Shown here: positions 1 to 6,993 of the stretch, in pieces
Layout of the letters: each line of letters opens with the position of its first letter
Position numbering within the stretch: the stretch's first letter is position 1
From: Flemingiibacterium sp045534235
GTDB taxonomy: Bacteria > Bacillota > Clostridia > Oscillospirales > CAG-272
Direction: 5' to 3'
NCBI GenBank assembly: GCA_045534235.1
Contig: JAZSJI010000089.1
Coordinates: 30,492 to 94,491 of the forward strand
Length of the DNA stretch: 64,000 nt
Notes under the pieces: generated by a model
The model's input: the letters and a program-made list of their open reading frames with translations, nothing else
Told to the model about the DNA's origin: nothing
Databases searched by the model: none
Position numbers and translations under genes: made by a program

Positions 1-528
1 ATCTTCGGCTTCGAGGAAAGCTACGGCTACCTCAAGGGCACGTACGCGCGCGACAAGGACTCGGTCGTTGCAACTATGCTGCTTTGCGAAATGGCGGCTT
101 ACTACAGCACAAAGGGTATGACACTCTGTGACGCTATGCAGAGCCTTTACGAACGCTACGGATACTACGACGAGGGTACGGCTAACATTTATATGAAGGG
201 ACTCGACGGTCTTGAGCGTATGAAGTCGCTTATGAACCGCCTTCGCCAAAATCCCCCAAGTGAGCTTGCGGGCTACAAGATAATCGAGCGCCGCGACTAC
301 CAAAACGACACCGTGCTTGATGTAAAAACAGGCAAAATCACCTCTACAGGGCTTCCCTCCTCCAACGTGCTTTACTACGTAACCGAGGTGGGCGACACGA
401 TAGTCATTCGCCCTTCCGGAACAGAGCCGAAAATCAAAATATATATTCTCGCCCACGATAAAAGTCTTGAGGCTGTCCGCGAAAAGATCGCGGCGTATGC
501 CAAGGTTACTGACACCTGGGTTGAATAA
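1..528 (+). CDS. Phosphoglucomutase/phosphomannomutase family, C-terminal part
   Basis: The 5' end lies outside the window; 175 codons are visible in an open frame from the first base. The enzyme interconverts hexose 1- and 6-phosphates in the cytoplasm through a phosphoserine. The visible part carries the sugar-recognition loop GFEESYGY near the left edge and the C-terminal phosphate-binding loop RPSGTEPKIK, the two hallmarks of domains 3 and 4 of the alpha-D-phosphohexomutase superfamily. The catalytic serine and metal loop would be upstream and cannot be checked. The FEESYG form of the loop favours the phosphoglucomutase (PgcA-like) branch over phosphoglucosamine mutase, but the exact substrate is inference. 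A strong terminator follows at once. Confidence 0.93.
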   Translation: MFGFEESYGYLKGTYARDKDSVVATMLLCEMAAYYSTKGMTLCDAMQSLYERYGYYDEGTANIYMKGLDGLERMKSLMNRLRQNPPSELAGYKIIERRDYQNDTVLDVKTGKITSTGLPSSNVLYYVTEVGDTIVIRPSGTEPKIKIYILAHDKSLEAVREKIAAYAKVTDTWVE

Positions 529-533
529 TGAAA

Positions 534-572
534 ATCGCCTTGCCGTATTGCCACGGCAAGGCGATAGTTTTA
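534..572 (+). terminator. Rho-independent terminator after phosphohexomutase
   Basis: A perfect 13-bp stem (ATCGCCTTGCCGT with its complement, 6-nt loop) is followed by AGTTTTATTTG. It ends the phosphohexomutase transcript and overlaps the 3' end of the convergent AraC gene, so it may work in both directions. Confidence 0.85.
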
Positions 573-1313
573 TTTGTATTTTATCGGCGAAACACCGTAG
601 TAATGCTTGAACACGCGTGAGAAATAGCTGTAGCTCGTGTAGCCGAGCTTGTCGGAGATTTCGACGAGCGAATACTTACCCTCACCTATCATATTTTTAG
701 CGATCTGCATTCGCCGCTCGTTTACGTAGTCGACAATAGGCTTACCAAGCTCCTTTTTGAAAATATGCGCTATGTAATCCTTGGAGAGATGAACTGCGGC
801 GCTTATATCGGGAAGCGTAATTCGGCTTGTCAAATTAGCTTCTATATATTTGAGTATTGCCACGACGTTTTCATCGTTCGTTCTGAATGCGATGCCCTCA
901 AAAAGCTCAAGGAGCAGGCAGTTGAGTATATTGGTCATCTTTTCCTCGTGATGGTAGTACGACGATATGTGCTGTTCCGAAAACACTGCGCAAAGCAGGC
1001 GCATCTCGCGGTTTACCGTGTCAGGCAAATAACATTTTGTGCTCGGAACAGTGCCGGCATACGCCGTAAAATTGAAGCTGACAAAGTGAACGTCGCCTGA
1101 GGCCTCGCGGCGTTCGCGGTAGGTTCCCGGCGGAAAAAGTATCGCATCGTTTTCTCTCAAAATCACACGCTCGCCGTTTATGATATACTCGATCTCACCC
1201 TTAAGCATAAAGCTGAAATCGTAAAAGTGTATCTTCGAGCGTTTGATCTCATTGAGCCCCTTTTGATTGATATTGCAAAAATGCAAAAGTTCTTTTACAA
1301 TATACTGCTCCAT
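570..1313 (-). CDS. AraC family transcriptional regulator
   Basis: Protein of 247 aa. The N-terminal half (about residues 1-140) looks like an AraC-type cupin ligand-binding domain, with a run around FPPGTYRERREASG typical of the sugar-sensing barrel. The C-terminal ~100 residues form the double helix-turn-helix, with LPDISAAVHLSKDYIAHIFK as the first motif and EISDKLGYTSYSYFSRVFKH plus the closing GVSPIKY as the second. The ATG start is chosen over an in-frame GTG two codons earlier because GAGGG lies 5 nt upstream of it. It is divergent from a CapA-family gene across about 170 bp, so that gene is its most likely target; this is inference from position. The ligand is unknown. Confidence 0.93.
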   Translation of the reverse strand: MEQYIVKELLHFCNINQKGLNEIKRSKIHFYDFSFMLKGEIEYIINGERVILRENDAILFPPGTYRERREASGDVHFVSFNFTAYAGTVPSTKCYLPDTVNREMRLLCAVFSEQHISSYYHHEEKMTNILNCLLLELFEGIAFRTNDENVVAILKYIEANLTSRITLPDISAAVHLSKDYIAHIFKKELGKPIVDYVNERRMQIAKNMIGEGKYSLVEISDKLGYTSYSYFSRVFKHYYGVSPIKYK

Positions 1314-1373
1314 TTTCACCCTCGCAAAAAACAGAATTGTTCAAAAAATAAGTTGATACAACTATATAGTGTA

Positions 1374-1402
1374 TTGTATGTACACAACCAAAATGCTATA
1401 AT
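1374..1402 (+). promoter_or_regulatory. Sigma-A promoter for CapA-family gene
   Basis: TTGTAT and TATAAT are separated by 17 bp. The element lies in the AraC/CapA divergent region, so the AraC protein could act here. An imperfect inverted repeat (GTGTAAAA with TTTTTACAC) follows in the leader. Confidence 0.6.
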
Positions 1403-1483
1403 TTATGTGTAAAATTCATTTTTTACACTCGCAATCATTATATCACACAAATAGCAATTTTGTCAAATTTATGGAGGATGCGT

Positions 1484-2572
1484 ATGAAAACATTATTCGT
1501 CGGCGACATTTGCCCTACCAAATACACAGAGGAGGCTTTTGCAGCGGCTGATATGAAGACGCTGTTTAACGATACTCTTTCGATATTTAAAAATCGCGAT
1601 TTCGTATTTGCAAATCTTGAGTGCGCTATTACCGAAAGCGAAAACAGAATCAAGAAGTTCGGCCCTAATCTTAAGGCGCCGAGAAATACCGCCAAAGTGC
1701 TTAAAAATCTTGGAGTAAGCGTTACCGGTCTTTCTAACAATCACGTTTTCGACTTTGGCAAGGAGGGTGCTCTCGATACCGTTAAGGCGCTCTGCTCTGA
1801 AGGCATTGACTATACCGGTTTCGGTGACAACTACGCAGATTCAAAAAAGAACTACATATTTGAGAAGGACGGCGAAAAGATCTGCATTATCGCAGTGTGC
1901 GAGCACGAGTATTCCTACGCGCTTGAGGACCGCATGGGTTCGCGTCCCTTCGACGAGTTTGAAACACTCGAGGACATTAGAGCCGCCAAGTCCGAATGCG
2001 ACCGTGTTATCGTGATATACCACGGCGGTAAGGAGCAGTGCCACTATCCCTCCCCCAGACTTGTACGAGCTTGCCGTGCAATGGCAAGAGCAGGCGCCGA
2101 CCTTATTCTCGGTCAGCATAGCCACTGCATAGGCGTATATGAGCTCTATGAGGGTGCACACATTCTTTACGGACAGGGCAACTTCCATTTTGTAAGCACC
2201 TCCAAATATGACAACTGGAACACCGGACTCGCCGTATGCTATGACACCAAGACCGGAAAGATTGAATTCATTCCGGTTAAGCAGAAGGAAGATTTTACCG
2301 GTATAGCCCTTGTCGAAGGTGACGAAAAGGCTAACGTTATGGCAAGATTCAAAGCTCTCGCTGATTCTATGCAGGACGGCACATGGAAAGACGGTTGGCA
2401 CGACTTCTGTCTGTCTGTTGCAGAGGGATATCTTAACAACATCAACCGCGCCTGCCGTGAGGATTCGACCGAGCGTGAAAACGCTATCTTCGCGCACAAT
2501 CTTGACTGCGAGGCTCACCACGACGTAATAACCGAGCTCTTCCCGACGTACAACGCTACCAACGAAAAATAA
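1484..2572 (+). CDS. CapA/PGA_cap family metallophosphatase-like protein, no signal peptide
   Basis: Protein of 362 aa. The ATG is chosen because GGAGG sits 6 nt upstream. Family motifs occur in order: VGDICP at the N-terminus, FANLECAIT, GLSNNHVFDFG, VIYHGGKEQCHYPSP, GQHSHCIGVYE and LYGQGNF. These match the calcineurin-like fold of CapA/PgsA proteins linked to poly-gamma-glutamate synthesis. Unlike classical CapA, the protein starts directly with the first motif (MKTLFVGDI), with no signal peptide or membrane anchor, so it is probably cytoplasmic. The upstream AraC gene suggests inducible expression. The substrate is unknown, and a poly-glutamate role is not supported because no capB/capC genes are nearby. 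Confidence 0.88.
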   Translation: MKTLFVGDICPTKYTEEAFAAADMKTLFNDTLSIFKNRDFVFANLECAITESENRIKKFGPNLKAPRNTAKVLKNLGVSVTGLSNNHVFDFGKEGALDTVKALCSEGIDYTGFGDNYADSKKNYIFEKDGEKICIIAVCEHEYSYALEDRMGSRPFDEFETLEDIRAAKSECDRVIVIYHGGKEQCHYPSPRLVRACRAMARAGADLILGQHSHCIGVYELYEGAHILYGQGNFHFVSTSKYDNWNTGLAVCYDTKTGKIEFIPVKQKEDFTGIALVEGDEKANVMARFKALADSMQDGTWKDGWHDFCLSVAEGYLNNINRACREDSTERENAIFAHNLDCEAHHDVITELFPTYNATNEK

Positions 2573-2584
2573 TCACATAATTAA

Positions 2585-2616
2585 ACCGCCCTTGAAAAAT
2601 CAAGGGCGGTAATTTT
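2585..2616 (+). terminator. Terminator after CapA-family gene
   Basis: An 11-bp GC-rich stem (ACCGCCCTTGA with its complement) has an AAAA loop and is followed by AATTTTATTT. It lies between convergent genes and can probably serve the small leftward gene as well. Confidence 0.85.
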
Positions 2617-2821
2617 ATTTATCTGACAGCTCCTCGGGTACGGGAATATCTGTAGGCCTCTTGGGTATGCGCTTAAGCGGATCGTACACGAATTTTCGGC
2701 AGGAGTATTCTCTATGCACAACGCCGCGATGCTCACATAGCATATCGTCGGTCGTCTGTATCTCGGCAGAAAAACGGCAGAGCTCACAAAGGCGCTCTAT
2801 ATCTTGAGATTTTCTTTTCAT
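2615..2821 (-). CDS. Small cysteine-rich conserved protein
   Basis: A 68-aa protein with an AGGAG ribosome binding site 8 nt before its ATG and its own sigma-A promoter. Four to five cysteines sit in the first 45 residues (LCELCRF, MLCEHRG, YSCRKF), followed by YDPLKRIPKR and a Pro-rich tail. I recall similar small proteins with a Cys pair, a lone Cys, a YSCRKF-like element and a YDPLKR motif in many Clostridia, all without known function. The spacing suggests one zinc site or a small Fe-S site, which is inference. It stands alone between a terminator and a tRNA pair. Confidence 0.78.
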   Translation of the reverse strand: MKRKSQDIERLCELCRFSAEIQTTDDMLCEHRGVVHREYSCRKFVYDPLKRIPKRPTDIPVPEELSDK

Positions 2822-2852
2822 CGTTAGCTCTCCTATATTTCAGGTTACATAT

Positions 2853-2881
2853 ATTCTATCACGGCAACGGCAAAATGTCAA
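2853..2881 (-). promoter_or_regulatory. Sigma-A promoter for the small Cys-rich gene
   Basis: On the minus strand TTGACA and TAGAAT are separated by 17 bp, about 32 nt upstream of the start codon and just downstream of the tRNA terminator. The small gene is therefore transcribed independently of the tRNAs. Confidence 0.75.
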
Positions 2882-2885
2882 GAAA

Positions 2886-2910
2886 AAACTCCCTCGACTG
2901 AGGGAGTTTT
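2886..2910 (-). terminator. Terminator of the tRNA-Arg/tRNA-His unit
   Basis: Read leftward, an 8-bp stem (ACTCCCTC with GAGGGAGT) is followed by TTTTTTCTT, five bases after the encoded CCA of tRNA-His. Confidence 0.88.
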
Positions 2911-2914
2911 ATTA

Positions 2915-2992
2915 TGGGGTGAATGAAGGGGGTCGAACCCTCGACCTCCAGGGCCACAACCTGGCGCTCTAACCAACTGAGCTACATCCACC
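2915..2992 (-). tRNA. tRNA-His (GTG)
   Basis: A full cloverleaf is visible: acceptor GTGGATG with CATTCAC, D arm GCTCAGTTGGTTAGAGC, anticodon loop with GTG, T arm GAGGG-TTCGACC-CCCTT. The extra G-1 typical of tRNA-His is encoded and faces C73. CCA is encoded. It follows tRNA-Arg on the same transcript. Confidence 0.96.
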
Positions 2993-3074
2993 ATCCCTAA
3001 GCAACAAACCGCATCGTGAGTGGCATCGGTTCGCTGCCGTTATATAAAGCCCGTACGCTATCGCATCCGGGATT

Positions 3075-3151
3075 TGGCGTACCCGGAGGGACTCGAACCC
3101 CCGACCTACTGCTTAGAAGGCAGTTGCTCTATCCAGCTGAGCTACGGGTAC
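3075..3151 (-). tRNA. tRNA-Arg (TCT)
   Basis: Acceptor GTACCCG pairs with CGGGTAC, discriminator G, encoded CCA. The anticodon loop CTTCTAA gives anticodon TCT, which reads AGA/AGG. It is the first gene of a two-tRNA unit with tRNA-His. Confidence 0.96.
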
Positions 3152-3178
3152 ATATAGCCGATTTCAGTCGACTATAAT

Positions 3179-3207
3179 ATTATACACCATCACATTTCAT
3201 TTGTCAA
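3179..3207 (-). promoter_or_regulatory. Promoter of the tRNA-Arg/tRNA-His unit
   Basis: On the minus strand a consensus TTGACA and TATAAT are separated by 17 bp, ending about 28 bp before the 5' end of tRNA-Arg. Confidence 0.88.
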
Positions 3208-3250
3208 GAGTTTTTTTAAAAAATAAAATAATATTATTACTGTGCGCCTA

Positions 3251-3279
3251 CGGTGTAATTATGCCGCGGCATAACACCG
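3251..3279 (-). terminator. Palindromic hairpin downstream of MATE gene
   Basis: A perfect 16-bp palindrome (TTATGCCGCGGCATAA) is flanked by CGGTG and CACCG, giving a 13-bp stem with a 3-nt bulge. It lies 15 bp after the MATE stop codon. A T-rich tract comes only about 20 nt later, so it is a poor canonical terminator; it may protect the 3' end or bind a protein. Confidence 0.45.
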
Positions 3280-3293
3280 CAGCATAACGATAT

Positions 3294-4712
3294 TTATACT
3301 TTTACCTTCGCCCATTTTCCGCCTGAAAAACGGCGCTGCATAAATATAAGACGCATATATTGGTCGATTATCATGGCAATCCACGCGCCGACTACGCCAA
3401 ACGTGAATACGTAGCACATCAGATACGTAAACGACGGGCGGATAACCGCGATACAAACGAGGCTTACGATAGCGGCATATCTCGTATCTCCCGCGCCGCG
3501 TACACAGCCGCTGTAGATAACCTGTGATATCTGCGCAGGCGTTATGATAGCGAGCAGCCTGAGTAGTACAACACCCTTCTCCATTATAAACGCGGCGTGC
3601 TCTTCGCCCTCCGTCATAAAGAGGTTGATTAGCATAGGACCGCCAAATATAAACAGCGCCATAAGTACAACGGATATGCACACGCCTATTCTTTGTGCGC
3701 TCTTACCGTAGATTATCGAGTAATCGGGACGCTTCTTTCCGAGATTTTGTCCGACGAGAGCGGACGCGGCAACACCGAGTCCGTCACCGAAGCAGAAGGA
3801 GAGATTAACGATGCTCATACATATCGTATGCGTTGCAAAATCGGGCGTGCTGAGCTCGGCGACCATTTTGGATACCATAAAGAAGCCAAAGCGGACAAAC
3901 ACCTGCTCTATTGCGGCAGAGCTCGAAATTTTTGCAATCAGACCGAGCGTTTTCAGCTTGAAACGGAACAGCATTGAGGGCTTCAAATAGAGGAAACGTC
4001 CTTTTTTTGAAACCGAATATATTGACATCGCGCAGGAAACGATATTTCCAAGCATAGTCGCGATCGCCGCGCCCGTAACACCAAGCTTCGGGAAGAAAAA
4101 CAGACCGTTTATAAGCAGTGCGTTGAATATGCAGTTGACGATGTTAGCGGTCATATTCGTAGTCATCGAAATTCGAGTGTTACCCGAACCACGCTGTGCT
4201 GCGTTTATCGAAAGACCGATATTTGTAAACAGCATTCCCACCATAACTATGCGGAAATACGATACCGCCATATCGATCGTGTCCTCTTTCGCTCCGCTGA
4301 AAATAAGCAGCGGTTCTGCGAAGATTATCGCTATACCGACAAGTATCACGCCGAGAATCATAGACAGCGATACCGCTTGTGCGAGTACGCGGTTGGCGTC
4401 CTCCTTATCATTTTCGCCCTTGCGCCTGGATACTATGGCGGTTACGCCAACGCTAAGCGCAAAAAACACCGCGTAAAATATAAATCGCGGCTGATTTGTA
4501 AGTCCGACAGCGGCAACCGCCGTTGAGCCTTGCGAACTTACCATAACGGAATCTATAAAATTGACAAGTCCAAGAAGGAATGACTCCATAACGGCCGGCC
4601 ACGCAACCTTTACGAAGGTTTTATAAAACTCCCCCGTAGAATATTTATCCTGCATCTTCTGTCGCGGCTTCAGCATATAATCCGGCGCGTACAGTCGCCT
4701 CAAAAGCTCCAT
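3294..4712 (-). CDS. MATE family efflux transporter
   Basis: Inner-membrane antiporter of 472 aa, the usual MATE length (about 450), with roughly 12 hydrophobic segments arranged as two MatE repeats. The N-terminal repeat includes WPAVMESFLLGLVNFIDSVM and the second starts near LGLIAKISSSAAIEQVFVRF, both typical repeat openings. MATE proteins export cationic compounds using a Na+ or H+ gradient; the substrate cannot be read from sequence. The ATG chosen has GAGAGGAAA before it; a longer frame extends 32 codons upstream without a good binding site. A DtxR-type metalloregulator is divergently encoded next door, which may or may not control it. Confidence 0.93.
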   Translation of the reverse strand: MELLRRLYAPDYMLKPRQKMQDKYSTGEFYKTFVKVAWPAVMESFLLGLVNFIDSVMVSSQGSTAVAAVGLTNQPRFIFYAVFFALSVGVTAIVSRRKGENDKEDANRVLAQAVSLSMILGVILVGIAIIFAEPLLIFSGAKEDTIDMAVSYFRIVMVGMLFTNIGLSINAAQRGSGNTRISMTTNMTANIVNCIFNALLINGLFFFPKLGVTGAAIATMLGNIVSCAMSIYSVSKKGRFLYLKPSMLFRFKLKTLGLIAKISSSAAIEQVFVRFGFFMVSKMVAELSTPDFATHTICMSIVNLSFCFGDGLGVAASALVGQNLGKKRPDYSIIYGKSAQRIGVCISVVLMALFIFGGPMLINLFMTEGEEHAAFIMEKGVVLLRLLAIITPAQISQVIYSGCVRGAGDTRYAAIVSLVCIAVIRPSFTYLMCYVFTFGVVGAWIAMIIDQYMRLIFMQRRFSGGKWAKVKV

Positions 4713-4827
4713 TTTCCTCTCTCCAATCCGTGAAGCATCTTCTCTGATTATTTTAGCACTTTTTGCAGCGTTTTTCAAGTATATTGCGAAATATAAATGT
4801 ATCGCCAAGCAAAAAGGAGCAAAGGGG

Positions 4828-4856
4828 TTGAAATATTCACAATTATGTGGTATGAT
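4828..4856 (+). promoter_or_regulatory. Sigma-A promoter for DtxR-type regulator
   Basis: TTGAAA and TATGAT are separated by 17 bp, ending about 34 bp before the TTG start codon. Confidence 0.65.
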
Positions 4857-4890
4857 ATTAGTAATAAAGCTTTTGTAAGGCGGTGTTATT

Positions 4891-5268
4891 TTGCGACTTC
4901 AGGAATCGGGTGAAATGTATCTCGAAACCATATACATATTATCCAAAGACAACGCTAACGTCCGTTCTATCGACGTGGGAGAATATATGGGCTATTCGAA
5001 GCCGAGTGTCAGCCGCGCGATGGGACTTTTAAAAAGCGGCGGTTATATCACTATGGCGGCAGACGGCACGCTGAAGCTCACCGAGCTCGGCGAGGAAATA
5101 GCCGAAAAGATATACGCACGCCACACGATACTCACAACTATGCTCGTGTCCCTCGGTGTCGACGAGCAAACAGCATCCGATGACGCTTGCAGACTCGAAC
5201 ACGCGATAAGCGATAAGTCGTTCGACGCAATAAAAAAGCACCTCGAAAGAGAGGGCAAACTAAAATAA
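4891..5268 (+). CDS. Minimal DtxR/IdeR-type metal-dependent repressor
   Basis: Protein of 125 aa: an N-terminal winged helix (about 1-65) and a dimerisation/metal domain (70-125), with no C-terminal SH3-like domain, so MntR-sized. Candidate primary-site ligands follow the iron-type DtxR pattern: Met9 in GEMYLETIY, then Cys100, Glu103 and His104 in DDACRLEHAIS, with His78 also kept. In MntR the positions of Met and Cys are Asp and Glu. The ancillary-site positions equivalent to DtxR Glu83 and His98 are Thr and Ser. A Fe(II)-type sensor with one metal site is therefore the inference. The TTG start is required to keep the first helix intact, with AAGGCGG upstream. It is divergent from the MATE gene. 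Confidence 0.88.
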   Translation: MRLQESGEMYLETIYILSKDNANVRSIDVGEYMGYSKPSVSRAMGLLKSGGYITMAADGTLKLTELGEEIAEKIYARHTILTTMLVSLGVDEQTASDDACRLEHAISDKSFDAIKKHLEREGKLK

Positions 5269-5272
5269 TAAA

Positions 5273-5296
5273 AACCACCCACACGGGTGGTTTTTA
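5273..5296. terminator. Bidirectional terminator
   Basis: AAAACCACCC, ACAC loop, GGGTGGTTTTT: an A/T-flanked GC stem between the convergent DtxR-type gene and thioredoxin gene. T runs lie on both strands. Confidence 0.85.
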
Positions 5297-5303
5297 TGTT
5301 ATC

Positions 5304-5618
5304 TTACTCTCCGATAAGAGCCGCGATCTGCTCTTTTCTTATAAAGCCCATCGACTTGTTCACCATTTCACCGTTCTTGAAAACCATCAGAGTGGGTATA
5401 CTCATAATGCCAAACTGACGTGCAAGATCTTCTTCCTCGTCAACGTTTACCTTGCCGACCTTAATCTTGCCCTCGTTTTCCTCTGCGAACTTTTCAAGCT
5501 CGGGTGCGAGCATACGGCACGGACCGCACCACGCCGCCCAGAAATCAACGAGCACAGGTATATCGGACTTTAATACTTCCTCTTCAAAATTTGCTTTAGT
5601 TATAACTATTTCTGCCAT
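5304..5618 (-). CDS. trxA: Thioredoxin
   Basis: Protein of 104 aa, the normal length of a single-domain cytoplasmic thioredoxin. The redox motif WCGPC places the two cysteines at positions 31 and 34, followed by the cis-proline element MSIPTLMVF and the conserved GFIRKEQI helix start. It reduces protein disulfides and is itself reduced by thioredoxin reductase, which is not encoded in the window. AAGGAG lies 7 nt before the ATG. It follows the SulP gene on the same strand after 58 bp, so the two may share a transcript. Confidence 0.97.
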   Translation of the reverse strand: MAEIVITKANFEEEVLKSDIPVLVDFWAAWCGPCRMLAPELEKFAEENEGKIKVGKVNVDEEEDLARQFGIMSIPTLMVFKNGEMVNKSMGFIRKEQIAALIGE

Positions 5619-5676
5619 TTTTAATCTCCTTTTTTACTTACCAATTCATTAGATAGTATCGTTACCTAACGGGATA

Positions 5677-6933
5677 TTATTCGCTCTTCTTGGGCTTACG
5701 CTTAAACAGCTTGAGTACGAGCGAAACAAGTATGCCGATAACAATAGCCACCGTCAGATCGAATACGACAGTCGCCACCATAGTGACAAGAAATTGCAGC
5801 ATCTCCCCGAAAAGCTTATTCTTAAATATGTGCTTTATCTCGTGCCACTCATTCATACGCCACGCAGTTACCATAAGCACACCTGCGAGTACCGGCATCG
5901 GTACAAGCGCCATAACGTCACCGAGAAGGAACATAGCCGCAAGCAGCCACAGCGCGTGGAATATACCCGTAAGACGCGTCTGTGCGCCGGACTTTATTGC
6001 AACGCTCGTACGCGCGATCGCCGCAGTGGCAGGCACGCCGCCGAAGAATGGCATAAGTACGTTACCGATTCCCTGACCGATAAGCTCAATATTAGCATCA
6101 AACGGCTCGTCCTTCATTCTCGATGCAGACGCACCGCAAAGAAGGCTCTCTATCATACCGAGTGCCGCAACAGTGATCGCGGGAGAAATAAGCTTTCCGA
6201 GCATACCAAAGCTAAAGTCGGCAAACGAAATGCGGTCCGAGAGAAAGAGTGTTTTAGGTATTTCTCCGACCGTTGCAACTCCGTCAAAGCGGAAGATAAC
6301 GTATATCACAGTCGCAATGATAATACCGATAAGCGAGGACGGAACCTTTGCATTCCACTTTTTCGGCCAGATTATCATAATAGCCACAACGATAAGTCCG
6401 AGTAGAACACTCCAAAGATGCGGCTTGAAGCCAAGCTCTCCATAGGAGATAAGCTTTGCTATAGCACTCTCACCTTCAGAAACCGTACCGAAAAAGTTAT
6501 CTACCTGACCGAGCGCAATTATTACCGCGATACCCGAGGTAAAGCCTGTGATAACGGGACGCGGTATAAGATTTACAAGTCCGCCGAGCTTAAAAATACC
6601 GCATATAAGCAAAATTGCACCTGCGATAAGACAAACCCAGAACACGCCGTTAAGGCCTACTGTTCCCGCGATACCGATAAGCACCGCACTCATTGCTCCG
6701 GTAGGGCCGGAGATCTGGAAGGACGCTCCGGAAAGCGCGCTTATCACGATGCCCGCGATAATTGCAGTAACAAGTCCTGCCGCCGCCGAAGCGCCGCTCG
6801 CAACACCGAATGCGAGTGCAAGCGGGAGTGCAACCGCCGCAACCGTAAGACCGGCGAGCAGGTCCTTTATAAGCTTCGAAGCGTTATATCCCGAGAACTC
6901 GGAGCGAAGCATTTTCGCAAAACTTTTTATCAT
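5677..6933 (-). CDS. SulP family anion transporter lacking the STAS domain
   Basis: Membrane protein of 418 aa with about 12-14 hydrophobic segments. The SulP core is recognisable from DLLAGLTVAAVALPLALAFG at the start, SGPTGAMSAVLIGI, TGFTSGIAVIIALGQ, and GMIESLLCGASASRM; SulP proteins move sulfate, bicarbonate or dicarboxylates. Typical members are 550-600 aa and end in a cytoplasmic STAS domain; this one stops just after the last membrane helix with a basic tail (LFKRKPKKSE). The start is supported by GGGAG 8 nt upstream. It lies downstream of ilvE on the same strand with a hairpin in between. Substrate unknown. Confidence 0.92.
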   Translation of the reverse strand: MIKSFAKMLRSEFSGYNASKLIKDLLAGLTVAAVALPLALAFGVASGASAAAGLVTAIIAGIVISALSGASFQISGPTGAMSAVLIGIAGTVGLNGVFWVCLIAGAILLICGIFKLGGLVNLIPRPVITGFTSGIAVIIALGQVDNFFGTVSEGESAIAKLISYGELGFKPHLWSVLLGLIVVAIMIIWPKKWNAKVPSSLIGIIIATVIYVIFRFDGVATVGEIPKTLFLSDRISFADFSFGMLGKLISPAITVAALGMIESLLCGASASRMKDEPFDANIELIGQGIGNVLMPFFGGVPATAAIARTSVAIKSGAQTRLTGIFHALWLLAAMFLLGDVMALVPMPVLAGVLMVTAWRMNEWHEIKHIFKNKLFGEMLQFLVTMVATVVFDLTVAIVIGILVSLVLKLFKRKPKKSE

Positions 6934-6958
6934 ATGTCAATCTCCCGTAATACGTCGC

Positions 6959-6990
6959 AATGCGCCGACATAAAGTCGGCGCATTTTGTT
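6959..6990. terminator. Hairpin between ilvE and SulP gene
   Basis: An 11-bp stem (AATGCGCCGAC with its complement, ATAAA loop). The T-rich side (TTTTGTT) is on the plus strand; leftward, where ilvE is read, the stem is followed by GCGACG. It is thus a weak terminator for ilvE and perhaps an attenuator for the transporter. Confidence 0.5.
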
Positions 6991-6993
6991 ATG

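Noticed and set aside
1841..2521. Long open frame on the opposite strand of the CapA-family gene (226 codons)
   Set aside because: It mirrors the codons of a clearly recognised gene, has no ribosome binding site and encodes no known motif; a shadow frame.
1484..2572. Poly-gamma-glutamate capsule locus
   Set aside because: Two CapA-like proteins occur far apart, but capB, capC and capD relatives are absent.
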